Below the pieces are notes generated by a model. That model was given only the letters and a program-made list of their open reading frames with translations, made no database searches and was not told the DNA's origin. The translations under genes and the position numbers were made by a program. Shown here piece after piece: positions 17,547 to 28,292 of a DNA stretch of 52,214 bases. Numbering within the stretch: position 1 is the stretch's first letter; each line of letters begins with the position of its first letter. The DNA comes from Cycloclasticus sp. symbiont of Poecilosclerida sp. M (lineage in GTDB: Bacteria; Pseudomonadota; Gammaproteobacteria; Methylococcales; Cycloclasticaceae), in the NCBI GenBank assembly GCA_002101225.1, contig LWTN01000238.1:1-52214 (forward strand), written 5' to 3'.

Positions 17547-19331
17547 ATGCGTAGCCATTATTGCGGCGAAATCAATGAAGCACACTTGGATCAAGAAATT
17601 GAGTTATGTGGGTGGGTACATAGAAGACGCGACCACGGTGGTGTTATTTTTATCGATTTACGTGATCGTGAAGGTATTGTTCAAGTGGTATATGACCCAG
17701 ATAGAGCGGAGCCATTTTCTTTAGCGGAAAGCATCCGCAGTGAGTTTGTGATTAAGCTTCGTGGCCGTGTTCGGGTACGTCCAGACGGTACGGTGAACCC
17801 TAAAATGAAAACGGGAAAGATTGAGGTTTTAGGTCTTGATCTAGAGATTCTAAATAGCTCAGAACCCCCCCCTATTCAAGTTGACGGCGATATCGAGGTT
17901 AATGAAGAAATGCGTTTACGCTACCGTTATATCGATCTTCGTCGTCCTGAAATGTTGGAGAAAATCCGATTGCGTCGTGATGTCACATTAAACTTGCGAC
18001 GATTTTTAGAGGATGAAGGTTTTTATGAAATTGAAACGCCATTTTTGACCAAGGCAACGCCCGAGGGAGCACGGGATTATTTGGTGCCAAGTCGTACACA
18101 CGAAAATAGTTTTTTTGCTCTGCCTCAATCTCCACAGCTGTTTAAGCAGTTGCTGATGATCGCGGGTATGGATCGTTACTATCAAGTGGTTCGTTGTTTC
18201 CGCGATGAAGATTTGCGTGCAGACCGTCAGCCAGAATTTACCCAATTAGATATCGAAACTTCGTTTTTAGACGAGGCTCAAATTATGGGTCTGATGGAGG
18301 GGATGATTCGTCGTTTATTTGACGAGGTGATAGACGTCCAATTAGCTGAGAAATTCCCTCAAATTAGTTATGCAGAGGCGATGAATGTCTATGGCACAGA
18401 CCGTCCAGACTTACGTAACCCCTTAGTGTTGACAGATGTGGGTGATTTGATGGCATCAGTTGAATTCAAGGTGTTCTCAGGCCCTGCAAAAAATAACGAC
18501 GGGCGAGTCGTAGCCTTAAAAGTTGCGGGCGCAGCGTCACTCAGTCGTAAAGAGATAGATGACTATACGAAATTCGTTAGTATCTATGGCGCAAAGGGCT
18601 TGGCTTACATAAAAGTTAATGACCGCGCGGAAGGCATCGAAGGCTTGCAGTCTCCTATATTAAAGTTTCTGCCGGACGAAGTGGTAGAAAGCATTATGCA
18701 GCGCTGTGATGCACAGGCCGGTGATATCGTCTTCTTCGGTGCTGATAAAGCTAAGGTAGTTAATGAGTCTATTGGCGCTTTACGCGATAAGATTGGCAAG
18801 GATCGGGGGTTGTTGGAAGGTGACTGGAAGCCGGTATGGGTCGTTGATTTTCCTATGTTCGATTGGGACGACAAGTCAAATCGCTGGAATGCAATTCACC
18901 ATCCTTTTACGGCACCTTCCTGTAGTGCAGATGAGCTAAAAGAAAATACGGGCAGTGCCCTTTCAAGGGCTTACGACCTGGTTCTAAATGGAACGGAGGT
19001 GGGCGGCGGCTCTATTCGTATTCACCAAACAGATATGCAACAAACGGTGTTCAATTTATTAGGCATGGAACCTGCCGAGTCACAAGAAAAGTTCGGCTTC
19101 CTACTCGATGCGCTTAAATATGGCTGTCCTCCACATGGCGGCATCGCTTTTGGCCTCGATCGCTTAGTGATGTTAATGTCGGGCGCAGCGACAATTCGTG
19201 ACGTAATGGCTTTCCCTAAAACACAAACAGCGGCTTGCCCGTTAACTTCAGCGCCGTCTATGGTAAGTGATCAGCAGCTGAAGGAACTTGGGATTAAATT
19301 AAGAAAACCGCCTGTGAGTGTGGCAGAATAA
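17547..19331 (+). CDS. aspS: Aspartyl-tRNA synthetase
   Basis: Charges tRNA-Asp. At 594 residues this is the long bacterial type: an N-terminal OB-fold anticodon domain ([20 protein letters not shown]), then the class II catalytic core with [10 protein letters not shown] and [18 protein letters not shown], a central GAD insertion at about residues 285-420, and motif 3 as [19 protein letters not shown] lies 7 bases before the ATG. Whether it is discriminating or also charges tRNA-Asn cannot be told here. Confidence 0.98.
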   Translation: MRSHYCGEINEAHLDQEIELCGWVHRRRDHGGVIFIDLRDREGIVQVVYDPDRAEPFSLAESIRSEFVIKLRGRVRVRPDGTVNPKMKTGKIEVLGLDLEILNSSEPPPIQVDGDIEVNEEMRLRYRYIDLRRPEMLEKIRLRRDVTLNLRRFLEDEGFYEIETPFLTKATPEGARDYLVPSRTHENSFFALPQSPQLFKQLLMIAGMDRYYQVVRCFRDEDLRADRQPEFTQLDIETSFLDEAQIMGLMEGMIRRLFDEVIDVQLAEKFPQISYAEAMNVYGTDRPDLRNPLVLTDVGDLMASVEFKVFSGPAKNNDGRVVALKVAGAASLSRKEIDDYTKFVSIYGAKGLAYIKVNDRAEGIEGLQSPILKFLPDEVVESIMQRCDAQAGDIVFFGADKAKVVNESIGALRDKIGKDRGLLEGDWKPVWVVDFPMFDWDDKSNRWNAIHHPFTAPSCSADELKENTGSALSRAYDLVLNGTEVGGGSIRIHQTDMQQTVFNLLGMEPAESQEKFGFLLDALKYGCPPHGGIAFGLDRLVMLMSGAATIRDVMAFPKTQTAACPLTSAPSMVSDQQLKELGIKLRKPPVSVAE

Positions 19332-19339
19332 AGACTGTT

Positions 19340-20431
19340 ATGTCAGCTACAGCGAAAGCGATTCAGGATTATTCTTTACTTGACGATAGTGAGTGCGATC
19401 GTCGGATTATCTCGGCAAAAAAGAAGCTAGGCGACCGCTGTATTATTTTAGCTCACCACTATCAACGCAATGAAGTATTTAAGCACGCCGACTTTAGTGG
19501 TGACTCGCTAAAATTATCACACCACGCGGCGGATTCAAAAGCCGAATATATTGTGTTTTGCGGCGTGCACTTTATGGCGGAAGTCGCTGATATTTTGTCT
19601 CGTCCAGAACAAATCACCGTATTGCCTGATCTTGCTGCGGGCTGTTCTATGGCTGATATGGCCGACCTTAAAAAAGTAGAGCAATGCTGGAAAGAATTGA
19701 ATTCAGTGTTAGATGCAGATGAAGAAGTTACACCCGTTACTTATATCAACTCAGCCGCCGACTTAAAGGCTTTTTGTGGCCGCCATGACGGCATTGTATG
19801 TACTTCCTCTAATGCCAAGCAAGTATTGGATTGGTGTTTTGAAAAACGTGAAAAAGTTTTGTTTTTCCCCGATGAGCACCTCGGTAGAAATACCGGTTAC
19901 CGTATGGATATACCCCTAGATAAGATGATGGTTTGGGATTTCAATCAACCCTTAGGCGGCTTAACAAAGGAACAAATTAAAGTAGCTAAAATTATCCTAT
20001 GGAAGGGTTTTTGCTCGGTGCACCAAATGTTCCAAGCAGAGCAAATTGACGCGTTCAAAGAACGTTACCCTGAAACCATCGTTATTGCGCACCCAGAGGC
20101 AAATTTTGATGTGTGTGAAAAGGCTGACTACGTTGGCTCAACAGAGATGATATTAAAAACGGTGCGAGATGCTAAACCTAATACGCGCTGGTTAGTGGCA
20201 ACCGAATTGAATTTAGTTAATCGCTTAAAAGAAGAAGTAAAAGGCCAAGCTAAAGCGGTGCACTTTATGTCCCCAACAGTGAGTATGTGTTCCACAATGT
20301 TTCGTACAGACCCGCAGCATTTGGCGTGGATTTTAGAAAACTTAGCTGAAGGAAATGTTGTTAATCAAATCCAAGTTCAAGATAAAATTCAGGCGAAAAA
20401 AGCATTAGATAATATGCTTTTATTGAATTAA
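19340..20431 (+). CDS. nadA: Quinolinate synthase
   Basis: Condenses iminoaspartate with dihydroxyacetone phosphate to quinolinate in NAD synthesis. The 363-residue protein carries three candidate [4Fe-4S] ligands, in AAGCSMADM, GFCSVHQMF and SMCSTMFRT, along with the ILAHHYQRNEV opening and the HPEANFDVCE segment. It begins 8 bases after aspS and its stop overlaps, on the opposite strand, the end of the neighbouring membrane gene by 4 bases. nadE is also in the window at 28.3 kb. Confidence 0.96.
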   Translation: MSATAKAIQDYSLLDDSECDRRIISAKKKLGDRCIILAHHYQRNEVFKHADFSGDSLKLSHHAADSKAEYIVFCGVHFMAEVADILSRPEQITVLPDLAAGCSMADMADLKKVEQCWKELNSVLDADEEVTPVTYINSAADLKAFCGRHDGIVCTSSNAKQVLDWCFEKREKVLFFPDEHLGRNTGYRMDIPLDKMMVWDFNQPLGGLTKEQIKVAKIILWKGFCSVHQMFQAEQIDAFKERYPETIVIAHPEANFDVCEKADYVGSTEMILKTVRDAKPNTRWLVATELNLVNRLKEEVKGQAKAVHFMSPTVSMCSTMFRTDPQHLAWILENLAEGNVVNQIQVQDKIQAKKALDNMLLLN

Positions 20432-22350
20432 GTTGGTGGCAAGGGGTTATCTGACGCTTGCTGTTTTGCATTTTCGAGCATCGTTTTAAGTCGCTTAAGC
20501 TCTTTAGGACGTCTAAATTCACTTGCTTTATTTTTCTCTTCAATCCAGCCAATAATTAATTCAACTTGATCTAACTGACCTAGGCTTAAAAAAATGCCCG
20601 CCATTTCAAAAAGCGGGTGCAAATATTGTTTATCAAGTTCGTGTGAGCGCTGAAACGAATTGAGCGCAAGCGCATAATTGCTGCTTGCTCGGTGCGCCTT
20701 GCCAATCAGGTAATGAAAATACGATTGCTTAGGTTTTTTCTTAATCAGCTCATCTAACCATTCGATATAATTTTTTATTAAAGGTTTGCAAATAGGTTTG
20801 ATTAGACAGCCCGAAATTTGGTCGAGCGCCAATTCGGTCGACGGGCTTACTATATTATTGCGAATTTTCTTTAGCGTATCTTGTTGCACTTGGTGCGGAA
20901 TTGTTTTTTTTGAAATAGCTAGAATGTTTTGATAGTGAAGTGAGAAAGCGGTTTCATCCGGGCTAAGAATCATTGCTTTATTGATCGCCGTAGTTGCTGT
21001 TTCAAAGTCACCTTTTTGAAAGGCAGCATTGCTCAATAACGCTTGAATTGCTGGGGAGTCTGGATGGTGTTCCGCTTCAAAATAAGCAAGCCGTTGATAG
21101 TTGCCCCACTGTACAGCGCGTAGATAGGTGGTCGCCCCAAGGATTAAAACCAGTATAAAAGCGGCTGAAAAAAACTTTTTGTTTTGCGCGTACTTATCAG
21201 GTATTAACGCGGTTATAGCAAGCATTAAACCGATGAATGGAAAATAGTTTCGGTGTTCATGTGCAATCTCTAAAGGGAAAAAGGATGATTCCAATAAATG
21301 ACCTATAAAAAACCAACCGAGTCCAAACGCGTATAAAGGATTTTTCTTTTTAAAAACAAAAACAGTAGACATTAAAACTAGCAAAAAGATGGCTGAACTT
21401 AGCGTGCTCCAGGGTGTGATCAGCGATGTGGACAGGGCTATATCGTCGTGAAATAACCCAAAGGCATCAATACGCGGAATAAGAATGAGTAATAGGTAAA
21501 AACTCACGACGCGTAACTCTGTAAGCGTTCGCTCCTGGATATTGAAAGGGCGGCTTGCATAGCCATTGCTTGCGTAATTAATAAGGACGAACAGAACGAG
21601 CGTGAAGAGGATGGCAATTGACGTATATATTACGCGCCGTGTGCTTTGTGGAAGCTCGCTAAAACGGGTTAAAAGTGAGCTATTGGGAAACAGGGTTAAC
21701 TCGAGCCAAATGATAATAAGCGGCACCAGTGCAGCGTTTTCCTTGCTATATAGAGCCAAGATTAAGCAGCTAAGGCTAGCAAGCAACAGCCCTGCATTGC
21801 GACTAGTTAAATTGTGTTTTATTAAGTTATTTCTAGCGGCAATATAAGTCGAAAGGCAACCGAGACTAAACAGAGCGCTTAGTGACGTCATACGCTGTAC
21901 GACGTAAAGAACGCTGGTTAGGTTGATAGGGTGAACGGCCCACAGTAAACAGGCGGCAGCCGCTAAGTAGAATGTTTGGCTGGGGGGGGCAATCTCTTGC
22001 TTACATAAGGCGCTCAATTTCCTCAATTGAATGCAGAGTATAAAAAACAAAATAGCGCATAAACTGTGGATAATAACGTTGCTTATTTTAAAAGCAAGGG
22101 CTTCGAAACCGCTTGCGAAATAGTAATTTAGGGCAAAACTTAGCATTGCAACGGGCCGTTTGAGCGGGCCCGCTGAGCCGGAAGTTGCGCTAGAAGTTAA
22201 AGAGGAATAGTCGAGCGTTTGTATGCGCAATAATGAATTATGTAAAATATTGGGTAAATCATCAAAGATAAATGGCCCGTGTATTCCTGGTGCGTAAATC
22301 AGGAAGATTGCGGAGACTAAAAGAAGTAGGAATAAGAGGCGTTTAAACAT
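20428..22350 (-). CDS. Multi-spanning GT-C-like membrane protein with C-terminal TPR repeats; candidate pilin glycosyltransferase
   Basis: A 640-residue protein. The first ~410 residues hold about ten hydrophobic helices. After helix 1 comes GPFIFDDLP with Asp30-Asp31, placed like the catalytic acidic motif of GT-C glycosyltransferases, and then WAVHPINLTSVLYVVQRM, which resembles the TMTC/DUF1736 and PMT-like group. Residues ~415-620 form TPR-like helix pairs (ALLSNAAFQKGDFETATTAI; FHYLIGKAHRASSNYALAL). It begins about 60 bases downstream of pilA on the same strand, beyond pilA's terminator. Position and topology suggest a role in pilin modification, as with TfpW or PilO elsewhere, but there is no direct proof and no close named homologue that I recognise. 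Confidence 0.7.
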   Translation of the reverse strand: MFKRLLFLLLLVSAIFLIYAPGIHGPFIFDDLPNILHNSLLRIQTLDYSSLTSSATSGSAGPLKRPVAMLSFALNYYFASGFEALAFKISNVIIHSLCAILFFILCIQLRKLSALCKQEIAPPSQTFYLAAAACLLWAVHPINLTSVLYVVQRMTSLSALFSLGCLSTYIAARNNLIKHNLTSRNAGLLLASLSCLILALYSKENAALVPLIIIWLELTLFPNSSLLTRFSELPQSTRRVIYTSIAILFTLVLFVLINYASNGYASRPFNIQERTLTELRVVSFYLLLILIPRIDAFGLFHDDIALSTSLITPWSTLSSAIFLLVLMSTVFVFKKKNPLYAFGLGWFFIGHLLESSFFPLEIAHEHRNYFPFIGLMLAITALIPDKYAQNKKFFSAAFILVLILGATTYLRAVQWGNYQRLAYFEAEHHPDSPAIQALLSNAAFQKGDFETATTAINKAMILSPDETAFSLHYQNILAISKKTIPHQVQQDTLKKIRNNIVSPSTELALDQISGCLIKPICKPLIKNYIEWLDELIKKKPKQSYFHYLIGKAHRASSNYALALNSFQRSHELDKQYLHPLFEMAGIFLSLGQLDQVELIIGWIEEKNKASEFRRPKELKRLKTMLENAKQQASDNPLPPT

Positions 22351-22361
22351 GGAAAAGCAAA

Positions 22362-22391
22362 TAAAAAAGGGTGGCTAAGCCACCCTTTTTT
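22362..22391 (-). terminator. Terminator or attenuator between pilA and the GT-C/TPR gene
   Basis: GGGTGGC (22369-22375) and GCCACCC (22379-22385) pair perfectly across 3 bases, extended by A and T runs on either side to about 13 bp. It lies after the pilA stop and ahead of the next gene's start. Most transcripts should end here, giving much pilin mRNA and little readthrough. Confidence 0.92.
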
Positions 22392-22411
22392 ATAATACGA
22401 CTAAAGCTTAC

Positions 22412-22867
22412 TTAGGATCTAGGTAAGTATTTGGGAGAAAGATTAGGGCCGCTACAATCTTCAGAAGACTCCCAACTTAAGTTACCACCACTGGCACTGG
22501 CAGCTGTTGGTTTATACTGGAAGCAGGCCCCACCAGCATCGCCAAGTTTTGGGTCAGCTTTCAACGTAACTTCAACGTTTCTGCTGCCCTCAATTGTTAC
22601 CGCTGAAACATATTGTCCGCTAGCACTGGCTAAGCCGAGTGTAGTACCACCACCACCAATACCAGCTAAGGTGCCATTTTCACTCCAGTATAGGTCTATA
22701 GCTGTTTTGTATGTGCCGGATAGCGATGCGCCCTCAGCCACGCGTGCTTTGATCGTGTAGTCCTGGTAAGCGGGAATCGCTAACGCCGCTAAGATGCCAA
22801 TAATCGCAACCACGATCATTAATTCAATTAGGGTAAAACCTTGTTGTGTTTTTTTCATTGTGTTCAT
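22412..22867 (-). CDS. pilA: Type IV major pilin
   Basis: Pilin subunit for twitching motility, adhesion and DNA uptake. I start it at the ATG at 22867 because GGAG lies just upstream; the earlier ATG at 22879 overlaps that ribosome site. The 151-residue prepilin has a 10-residue leader ending in Gly10, then FTLIE with Glu at +5, and a hydrophobic N-terminal helix (type IVa, class III signal). Cys115 and Cys138 would close the usual C-terminal disulfide loop. The protein ends in Ser151 after Pro-Arg. In some Pseudomonas pilins a C-terminal Ser carries O-linked sugar, so this residue is a candidate modification site (inference). Driven by the sigma-54 site at 22911-22925. Confidence 0.95.
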   Translation of the reverse strand: MNTMKKTQQGFTLIELMIVVAIIGILAALAIPAYQDYTIKARVAEGASLSGTYKTAIDLYWSENGTLAGIGGGGTTLGLASASGQYVSAVTIEGSRNVEVTLKADPKLGDAGGACFQYKPTAASASGGNLSWESSEDCSGPNLSPKYLPRS

Positions 22868-22910
22868 TTGTTTCTCCATAAAATTTAATATCTTGCCTTA
22901 AGATAAGGAA

Positions 22911-22925
22911 GCAGAAAGCGTGCCA
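22911..22925 (-). promoter_or_regulatory. Sigma-54 promoter of pilA
   Basis: On the minus strand the sequence reads TGGCACG, four bases, then CTGC, which matches the RpoN -24/-12 consensus with the essential GG and GC at the right spacing. It lies about 45 bases upstream of the pilA start, and the sigma-54 activator PilR is encoded immediately upstream, so PilR control is expected. Confidence 0.88.
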
Positions 22926-23089
22926 AAGACAAAAATAGCACAATATTTTTAAAAAATACAGTTATAATGCATTGATTATTATAGGTTAATAATTTTGTTC
23001 CTGCTTTGAGTTTGATGTGAATAATAATCTTACAGGGTGAGAAACACGCGCCGGCTGTCAACAAGTGACGTACAGCGTCACCTTCTGAC

Positions 23090-24436
23090 TCATGCTATGT
23101 TTAGTTTTTCTAGTCGGTAGCGTAAAGCGCGAAAGGTTATTCCTAACTCTTTTGCGGCTGCCGTTTTATTCCAACGTGTTTTCTCTAATGCGCGCATAAT
23201 AGCGTCCCTCTCAACATCATCTATATAGCCCTCAAGGCTGCTGATTGGCTGCTGATTAGCTAAGCCCACAGGGCTAGTCACACGGCTATTTTCTTTTGGT
23301 AAATAGAGGTCGTTTTCAGTGATTAACGTGTCATTAGATAAGGCGCAAGCACGTTCTAGGATATTTTCTAACTCACGAACATTACCCGGGTAGTGGTAAC
23401 TTGAGAGAGCATTTAATGCAGATGGACTTAGCTTTTTAACTCCTACCCTAAGGTTAGTTGCATTTTTCTTCAGTAAGTGCGTGACCAGCTGAGGGATGTC
23501 ACTTTTACGTTCACGTAAGCTGGGAAGCGAAATTTCAATCACATTAATGCGGTAATATAGGTCTTGACGAAACGCTCCACGCTGCACTTGGTCGCTTAAG
23601 TTTTGATGACTAGCGCTTAATATTCTAATGTCTACAGATATTTCTTTATCAGCGCCAATAGGGCGTATGGTTTTTTCTTGAACCGCGCGTAATAGTTTAA
23701 CCTGCATATGTAAAGGTAGGTCTGCAATTTCATCCAGAAATATTGTGCCGCCATCGGCTTGTCGAAACAGCCCTTGTTTATCAGCAATAGCGCCCGTAAA
23801 GCTGCCTTTTATATGTCCAAATAACTCACTTTCTAGCAGTTCATCTGGAATTGCTCCGCAATTTATCGGTACAAAATTTTGCTTTGCCCGCGGACCTTTT
23901 TCGTGAATAAGTTTAGCCACTAACTCTTTACCTGTACCAGATTCCCCACCTATAAAAACGGGTGCTTGGCTGCGCGCTAGTTGGGCTATTTTAGAGCGTA
24001 CCTCGCGCATCAGTGTTGATTCACCTAGTAATTGGTCGCGGTTACGCTGATTGGGTGAAAAAGTTGAATCGTTAACATGAATAGCTGCGCTAACCAGTTT
24101 TTTTAATACCGTTAAATCAACGGGTTTTGTAACAAAATCGAAAGCGCCCAGTTTGAGCGCTTCAATGGCGGTCTCCATGCTGCCAAAAGCTGTGATTACG
24201 GCGGTAGGTATGCATGGATTAGTTTTTTGGATATGCTCTACCAACTCAAGCCCTGTGCCGTCCGGTAGTTGTAAGTCGGTCAGACAAATATCAAAGTGGT
24301 GTTTTTTGAGTAATGCTTTTGCTTCAGTTAAATTTTGAGCAGTTTTGCATTGTATGTTCATCCGTGCCAACGTGATGTTCAGTAGCTCACGAATATCGGG
24401 TTCGTCATCTAGTACGAGTGCGAGGGGATTGTTCAT
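23090..24436 (-). CDS. pilR: Type IV pilus response regulator PilR (sigma-54 activator)
   Basis: Activates pilA transcription by sigma-54 RNA polymerase. Three domains are seen in 448 residues: a receiver with phosphoacceptor Asp54 in CLTDLQLPDG; an AAA+ domain with Walker A GESGTGKE, the sigma-contact loop GSFTGA (the PilR version of GAFTGA) and Walker B FLDEIADLP; and a Fis-type helix-turn-helix at the C-terminus (NKTAAAKELGITFRALRYRLEK). It starts 6 bases after pilS, so the two are an operon, directly upstream of pilA. Confidence 0.96.
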   Translation of the reverse strand: MNNPLALVLDDEPDIRELLNITLARMNIQCKTAQNLTEAKALLKKHHFDICLTDLQLPDGTGLELVEHIQKTNPCIPTAVITAFGSMETAIEALKLGAFDFVTKPVDLTVLKKLVSAAIHVNDSTFSPNQRNRDQLLGESTLMREVRSKIAQLARSQAPVFIGGESGTGKELVAKLIHEKGPRAKQNFVPINCGAIPDELLESELFGHIKGSFTGAIADKQGLFRQADGGTIFLDEIADLPLHMQVKLLRAVQEKTIRPIGADKEISVDIRILSASHQNLSDQVQRGAFRQDLYYRINVIEISLPSLRERKSDIPQLVTHLLKKNATNLRVGVKKLSPSALNALSSYHYPGNVRELENILERACALSNDTLITENDLYLPKENSRVTSPVGLANQQPISSLEGYIDDVERDAIMRALEKTRWNKTAAAKELGITFRALRYRLEKLNIA

Positions 24437-24442
24437 AGGGTG

Positions 24443-26113
24443 TTAAACAATTTTTGAGTTGAAGTATAAGGTAAAACAACTGCCGCCATTGCTATTTTGG
24501 GTAAAGCGAAGAGTGGCATGATTGAGTTCAGCGAGTTGATTGCTTATATATAGTCCTAAGCCTGTGCCGGACGAGGAGGTGGTGAAAAAAGGCTCAAAAA
24601 TGCGTTCGACAATATCTGGGTTCATGCCTTTTCCATTATCTGATACGGCAAGGTAAGTTTGTTGGCTGTTTTTTTGTATACCCAAGGTTAGCATAATATT
24701 GGGCTCGTCTATATCTTGCTGGCCGTGCTTGAGGGCGTTACTGCAAAGGTTATCAATAATTTGTTTTAACTGGTTTTTGTCAAAAAGAACGGCAATAGTG
24801 CTCGTTGGCTTAGTCATAATAAGAGGAGATTGGTTTAAACCGAATTCATTTGTAAATTCGACCTCAAATTCCTTTAGCCACGTAGACATATCTATCACAT
24901 CAACGGTCGTTTGCTCAAGGCGTGAAAGGTTAAGAATGCTTTTAACGATGCCATTCACACGCTCACTTTGCTGATGAATGATATCTAATAATCGCCTATC
25001 GTCCTGCGGTATCTGATCCGATTCAGCTAAAAGCTGTCCGGCGTGGCTGATGGCGCCTAAGGGGTTTCTTATTTCATGCGCGATGCGGGCAGTAAATCCA
25101 CCCAATAAGGCTAGTTTTTGCTGCTGGACCTGTTGATCAACGACCGACAGATCATCAAGGAAAATAAGATACGCATTTTCAGCGTCGGTCGCTAGCCGAT
25201 GGAATTGGAGTTGTATGCGTGGTGAGGCAGCTTTGCCTTCAATAATAGCTGTTTGTTGCTTAGGTGAATTAACCCAACAATCAAGAAGCTCAGAAAAATC
25301 GGTGGAAACTTCTGCAAGTGGTTTGCCAAGCTTAATGTTGTTTTCAACAAAATGGTTCGCGGCCTTATTTTTTAACAAAATATTTTTATTCGCGTCAATG
25401 ACGATAACGCCTGAACTGAGTTGCTCGATGATATGGCCGTTTATAAGTTCTAATGTGTAGATATCTTGGCTTTGCTGATGGATTACTTGTTCGGAATCTT
25501 CGGCGCGTTTAGTTAACACTAAGGCGAGCGCCGCGATTGCAAAAAATGAAGTGCTAAGGGCGCTAGTGTATGTATACGCAGTCGTATCAAAGACATTTTT
25601 ATAGTCGGCGTATAGTTGCTCACCCAAGACGGCGAAAGTTGCAAGTGCAGCAAAGGCTAAAGTGCAAACGCCGCCTGCCATTAGCCCGCCTGCCGCCACG
25701 CTAACGGCGAGCAAAACACCTAATCCACTGGTAATGCCGCCACTGGCGTGCATAAGTAAGCTCAGCGCAATGATATCAATTAATATCTTGAATTGAACCA
25801 ACGATTTGTAAGATAAGTGTCGTATTAAAGCGGTGCTAAATAAAGTGAGTGCAAAATAGGCAAGGCTAGCCGAGTAGAACAGTGCCGCATTGCTTTGGCC
25901 GAATAAAGAGGGGCCTGTTTCACTGGCAAATAAAACAAAAAAAGCGGCCGAGAGTATTAGCTGGTAGGCGTGAAATACTTTTAGGTTTGACCAGGCTTGT
26001 TCTGCAGATAGATAAAACCCCTTGTTATAAGGGCAAGCTATCAGTTTATCGGTTGTTTTTTCTTTTTGTTGCACAGCCTCTAGTATAGAGGCTGTGCTGA
26101 TTTTATGAGCCAT
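24443..26113 (-). CDS. pilS: Type IV pilus sensor histidine kinase PilS
   Basis: Sensor partner of PilR. The 556-residue protein begins with a soluble segment of about 45 residues, then about six membrane helices (to residue ~205), a PAS-like region ([15 protein letters not shown]), the phosphoacceptor His in [17 protein letters not shown], and a HATPase domain with [11 protein letters not shown] and the GTGLGLYI motif. In Pseudomonas the membrane part senses PilA in the inner membrane; the same is likely here. The start is 51 bases from that of the divergent sucC. Confidence 0.95.
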   Translation of the reverse strand: MAHKISTASILEAVQQKEKTTDKLIACPYNKGFYLSAEQAWSNLKVFHAYQLILSAAFFVLFASETGPSLFGQSNAALFYSASLAYFALTLFSTALIRHLSYKSLVQFKILIDIIALSLLMHASGGITSGLGVLLAVSVAAGGLMAGGVCTLAFAALATFAVLGEQLYADYKNVFDTTAYTYTSALSTSFFAIAALALVLTKRAEDSEQVIHQQSQDIYTLELINGHIIEQLSSGVIVIDANKNILLKNKAANHFVENNIKLGKPLAEVSTDFSELLDCWVNSPKQQTAIIEGKAASPRIQLQFHRLATDAENAYLIFLDDLSVVDQQVQQQKLALLGGFTARIAHEIRNPLGAISHAGQLLAESDQIPQDDRRLLDIIHQQSERVNGIVKSILNLSRLEQTTVDVIDMSTWLKEFEVEFTNEFGLNQSPLIMTKPTSTIAVLFDKNQLKQIIDNLCSNALKHGQQDIDEPNIMLTLGIQKNSQQTYLAVSDNGKGMNPDIVERIFEPFFTTSSSGTGLGLYISNQLAELNHATLRFTQNSNGGSCFTLYFNSKIV

Positions 26114-26164
26114 ATCAATTATAATAATCGATTATTTATCGGTTTAATTAAAGGAAATAAGCAA

Positions 26165-27325
26165 ATGAATTTACATGAGTATCAAGCAAAACAAGTGTTT
26201 GCTGAGTATGGCGTGCCTGTTCCTGCAGGGAAGCCTGCGCGGTCAGTTAAAGAGGCGATTAACGTGGCGAAAGAATTAGGCGGTGATTGCTGGGTAGTTA
26301 AAGCGCAGGTTCATGCGGGTGGTCGCGGTAAAGCGGGCGGCGTAAAACTATGCAAGGGCATGGATGAGGTCGAAGAATTCAGTAAAAAGCTATTAGGCTC
26401 ACGCTTGGTAACACCGCAAACAGGCGCAGAAGGTCTGCCGATTGAAACGTTGATTGTTGAAGAAGTTAAACCAATCGAAAGAGAGTTGTATCTAAGCGCT
26501 GTGGTCGATCGTGGTAGCAAGCGTATTATGTTTATGGCATCTGAAGCGGGCGGTATGGATATTGAGGAAGTGGCTGAAGAAACGCCTGAAAAAATCTTGT
26601 TAGCCGCTATTGACCCAGTTGCGGGCTTGCAGCCTTTTCAATGCCGTAATATTGCATTCAAAATGGGGCTTGAAGGTAAACAAATCAGCCAATTATTTAA
26701 AGTAATGTCGGGTGTTTTGGCGGTGTTTCACGCTAAAGATGCAGGCCAAGTTGAAATTAATCCGCTTATCGTTAATGGTGATGGTGATTTAATTGCCTTG
26801 GATGCCAAAGTTAATTTGGACGATAACGCAGCTTATCGCCATCCCGATATGGTCGCTATGCGTGACCCGTCTCAAGAAGACGAAAAAGAACACGCCGCTC
26901 AGCAGCACGACCTTAACTACATTACCTTAAACGGTAGCATTGGTTGCATGGTGAATGGTGCAGGCTTGGCGATGGCGACGATGGATTTAGTTAAATTGGA
27001 AGGCGGTTTCCCAGCTAACTTTTTAGACGTAGGTGGCGGTGCAACAGCAGAACGGGTGGCCGAAGCATTCAAGCTTATTTTGTCAGACGATAAAGTAAAA
27101 GTTGTTTTAGTGAACATCTTTGGCGGTATCGTGCGCTGTAACTTGATCGCTGAGGGTATTATTCAAGCGATCAAAGAGGTGGGTGTTCAAGTGCCGGTTG
27201 TGGTCCGTTTAGAAGGGACTAATGCCGACCAAGGCCGCCGAATATTAAAAGACTCAGGTCTTGATATTATTGCCGCGGATGATTTAACGTTAGCTGCAAA
27301 AGCAGTCGTAAAAGCAGCGTCTTAA
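26165..27325 (+). CDS. sucC: Succinyl-CoA synthetase, beta subunit
   Basis: ADP/GDP-forming beta subunit of the TCA-cycle enzyme that links succinyl-CoA to substrate-level phosphorylation. I chose the ATG at 26165, preceded by AAGGAAA, giving 386 residues beginning [16 protein letters not shown], the family start; the open frame extends 20 codons further upstream without support. The ATP-grasp domain and the CoA-ligase motif [16 protein letters not shown] are present. sucD follows 12 bases later. Confidence 0.97.
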   Translation: MNLHEYQAKQVFAEYGVPVPAGKPARSVKEAINVAKELGGDCWVVKAQVHAGGRGKAGGVKLCKGMDEVEEFSKKLLGSRLVTPQTGAEGLPIETLIVEEVKPIERELYLSAVVDRGSKRIMFMASEAGGMDIEEVAEETPEKILLAAIDPVAGLQPFQCRNIAFKMGLEGKQISQLFKVMSGVLAVFHAKDAGQVEINPLIVNGDGDLIALDAKVNLDDNAAYRHPDMVAMRDPSQEDEKEHAAQQHDLNYITLNGSIGCMVNGAGLAMATMDLVKLEGGFPANFLDVGGGATAERVAEAFKLILSDDKVKVVLVNIFGGIVRCNLIAEGIIQAIKEVGVQVPVVVRLEGTNADQGRRILKDSGLDIIAADDLTLAAKAVVKAAS

Positions 27326-27337
27326 GAGGGAACAGAT

Positions 27338-28210
27338 ATGAGTATTTTAATTAATAAAGGCACAAAAGTAATTTGCCAAGGGTTTACCGGCAAACAAGGC
27401 ACGTTTCATTCAGAACAAGCAATTGCTTACGGTACAAACGTTGTGGGTGGTGTAACGCCGGGTCGTGGTGGCGAAAAGCATTTAGGTTTACCCGTATTTA
27501 ATACCGTTGAAGACGCGGTTAACGCTACGGGCGCAACAGCAACAATGATTTATGTGCCACCTCCATTTGCAGCAGACGCGGTGTTAGAAGCGGCAGCCGC
27601 GGGCATTAAAGTAATCGTTTGTATTACAGAAGGCATCCCCGTCTTAGATATGCTGAAAGTAAAAGCCGCTTTGGAAGCGTATGAGGACGTTGTTTTAATC
27701 GGCCCAAATTGCCCAGGAATTATTACACCGGGTGAGTGTAAAATTGGCATTATGCCTGGATTTATCCACCAAGCTGGCTGTATCGGTGTGGTGTCACGTT
27801 CGGGCACGTTAACGTATGAAGCTGTGCATCAAACGACCGTTACAGGTTTAGGTCAAACAACCTGTGTTGGCATCGGTGGCGACCCCATCCATGGGATGAG
27901 CTTTATCGACGTTATTTCACGCTTCCAAGAAGATGACGCGACGAAAGGCATCATCATGGTGGGCGAAATTGGCGGAACAGCAGAAGAAGAAGCGGCTGAA
28001 TACATTAAAGAACACGTAACAAAGCCGGTTGTTGGTTATATTGCGGGTGTTACAGCGCCTCCAGGAAAACGTATGGGTCATGCAGGTGCGATTGTCTCGG
28101 GTGGTAAAGGCACGGCGGATGCTAAATTTGAAGCGCTTGAAGCGGCTGGTGTGCATATCGTTAAATCACCAACTGAAATGGGCGCGAAGATGAAGGAAAT
28201 TTTAGGTTAA
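27338..28210 (+). CDS. sucD: Succinyl-CoA synthetase, alpha subunit
   Basis: 290-residue CoA-binding subunit. The CoA-binding fold begins with [15 protein letters not shown]; the phosphorylated active-site His lies in the [14 protein letters not shown] segment near residue 247, and [16 protein letters not shown] is also present. Cotranscribed with sucC and closed by a terminator at 28232. Confidence 0.97.
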   Translation: MSILINKGTKVICQGFTGKQGTFHSEQAIAYGTNVVGGVTPGRGGEKHLGLPVFNTVEDAVNATGATATMIYVPPPFAADAVLEAAAAGIKVIVCITEGIPVLDMLKVKAALEAYEDVVLIGPNCPGIITPGECKIGIMPGFIHQAGCIGVVSRSGTLTYEAVHQTTVTGLGQTTCVGIGGDPIHGMSFIDVISRFQEDDATKGIIMVGEIGGTAEEEAAEYIKEHVTKPVVGYIAGVTAPPGKRMGHAGAIVSGGKGTADAKFEALEAAGVHIVKSPTEMGAKMKEILG

Positions 28211-28231
28211 ACCTTCTGTCTCCAAAAAATT

Positions 28232-28262
28232 AAAGGGTTGCTTTGTACGCAGCCCTTTTTTA
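28232..28262 (+). terminator. Terminator of sucCD
   Basis: AAAGGGTTGC (28232-28241) pairs with GCAGCCCTTT (28249-28258), with one G-T pair, followed by more T residues. Confidence 0.9.
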
Positions 28263-28292
28263 TGTGCAGTGAAAAAGCCATAATAAAATGTG

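Noticed and set aside
23059-23080. Hairpin GTGACG/CGTCAC after pilR as a terminator
   Set aside because: The stem is only 6 bp and no T tract follows it on the minus strand, so it is too weak to call.
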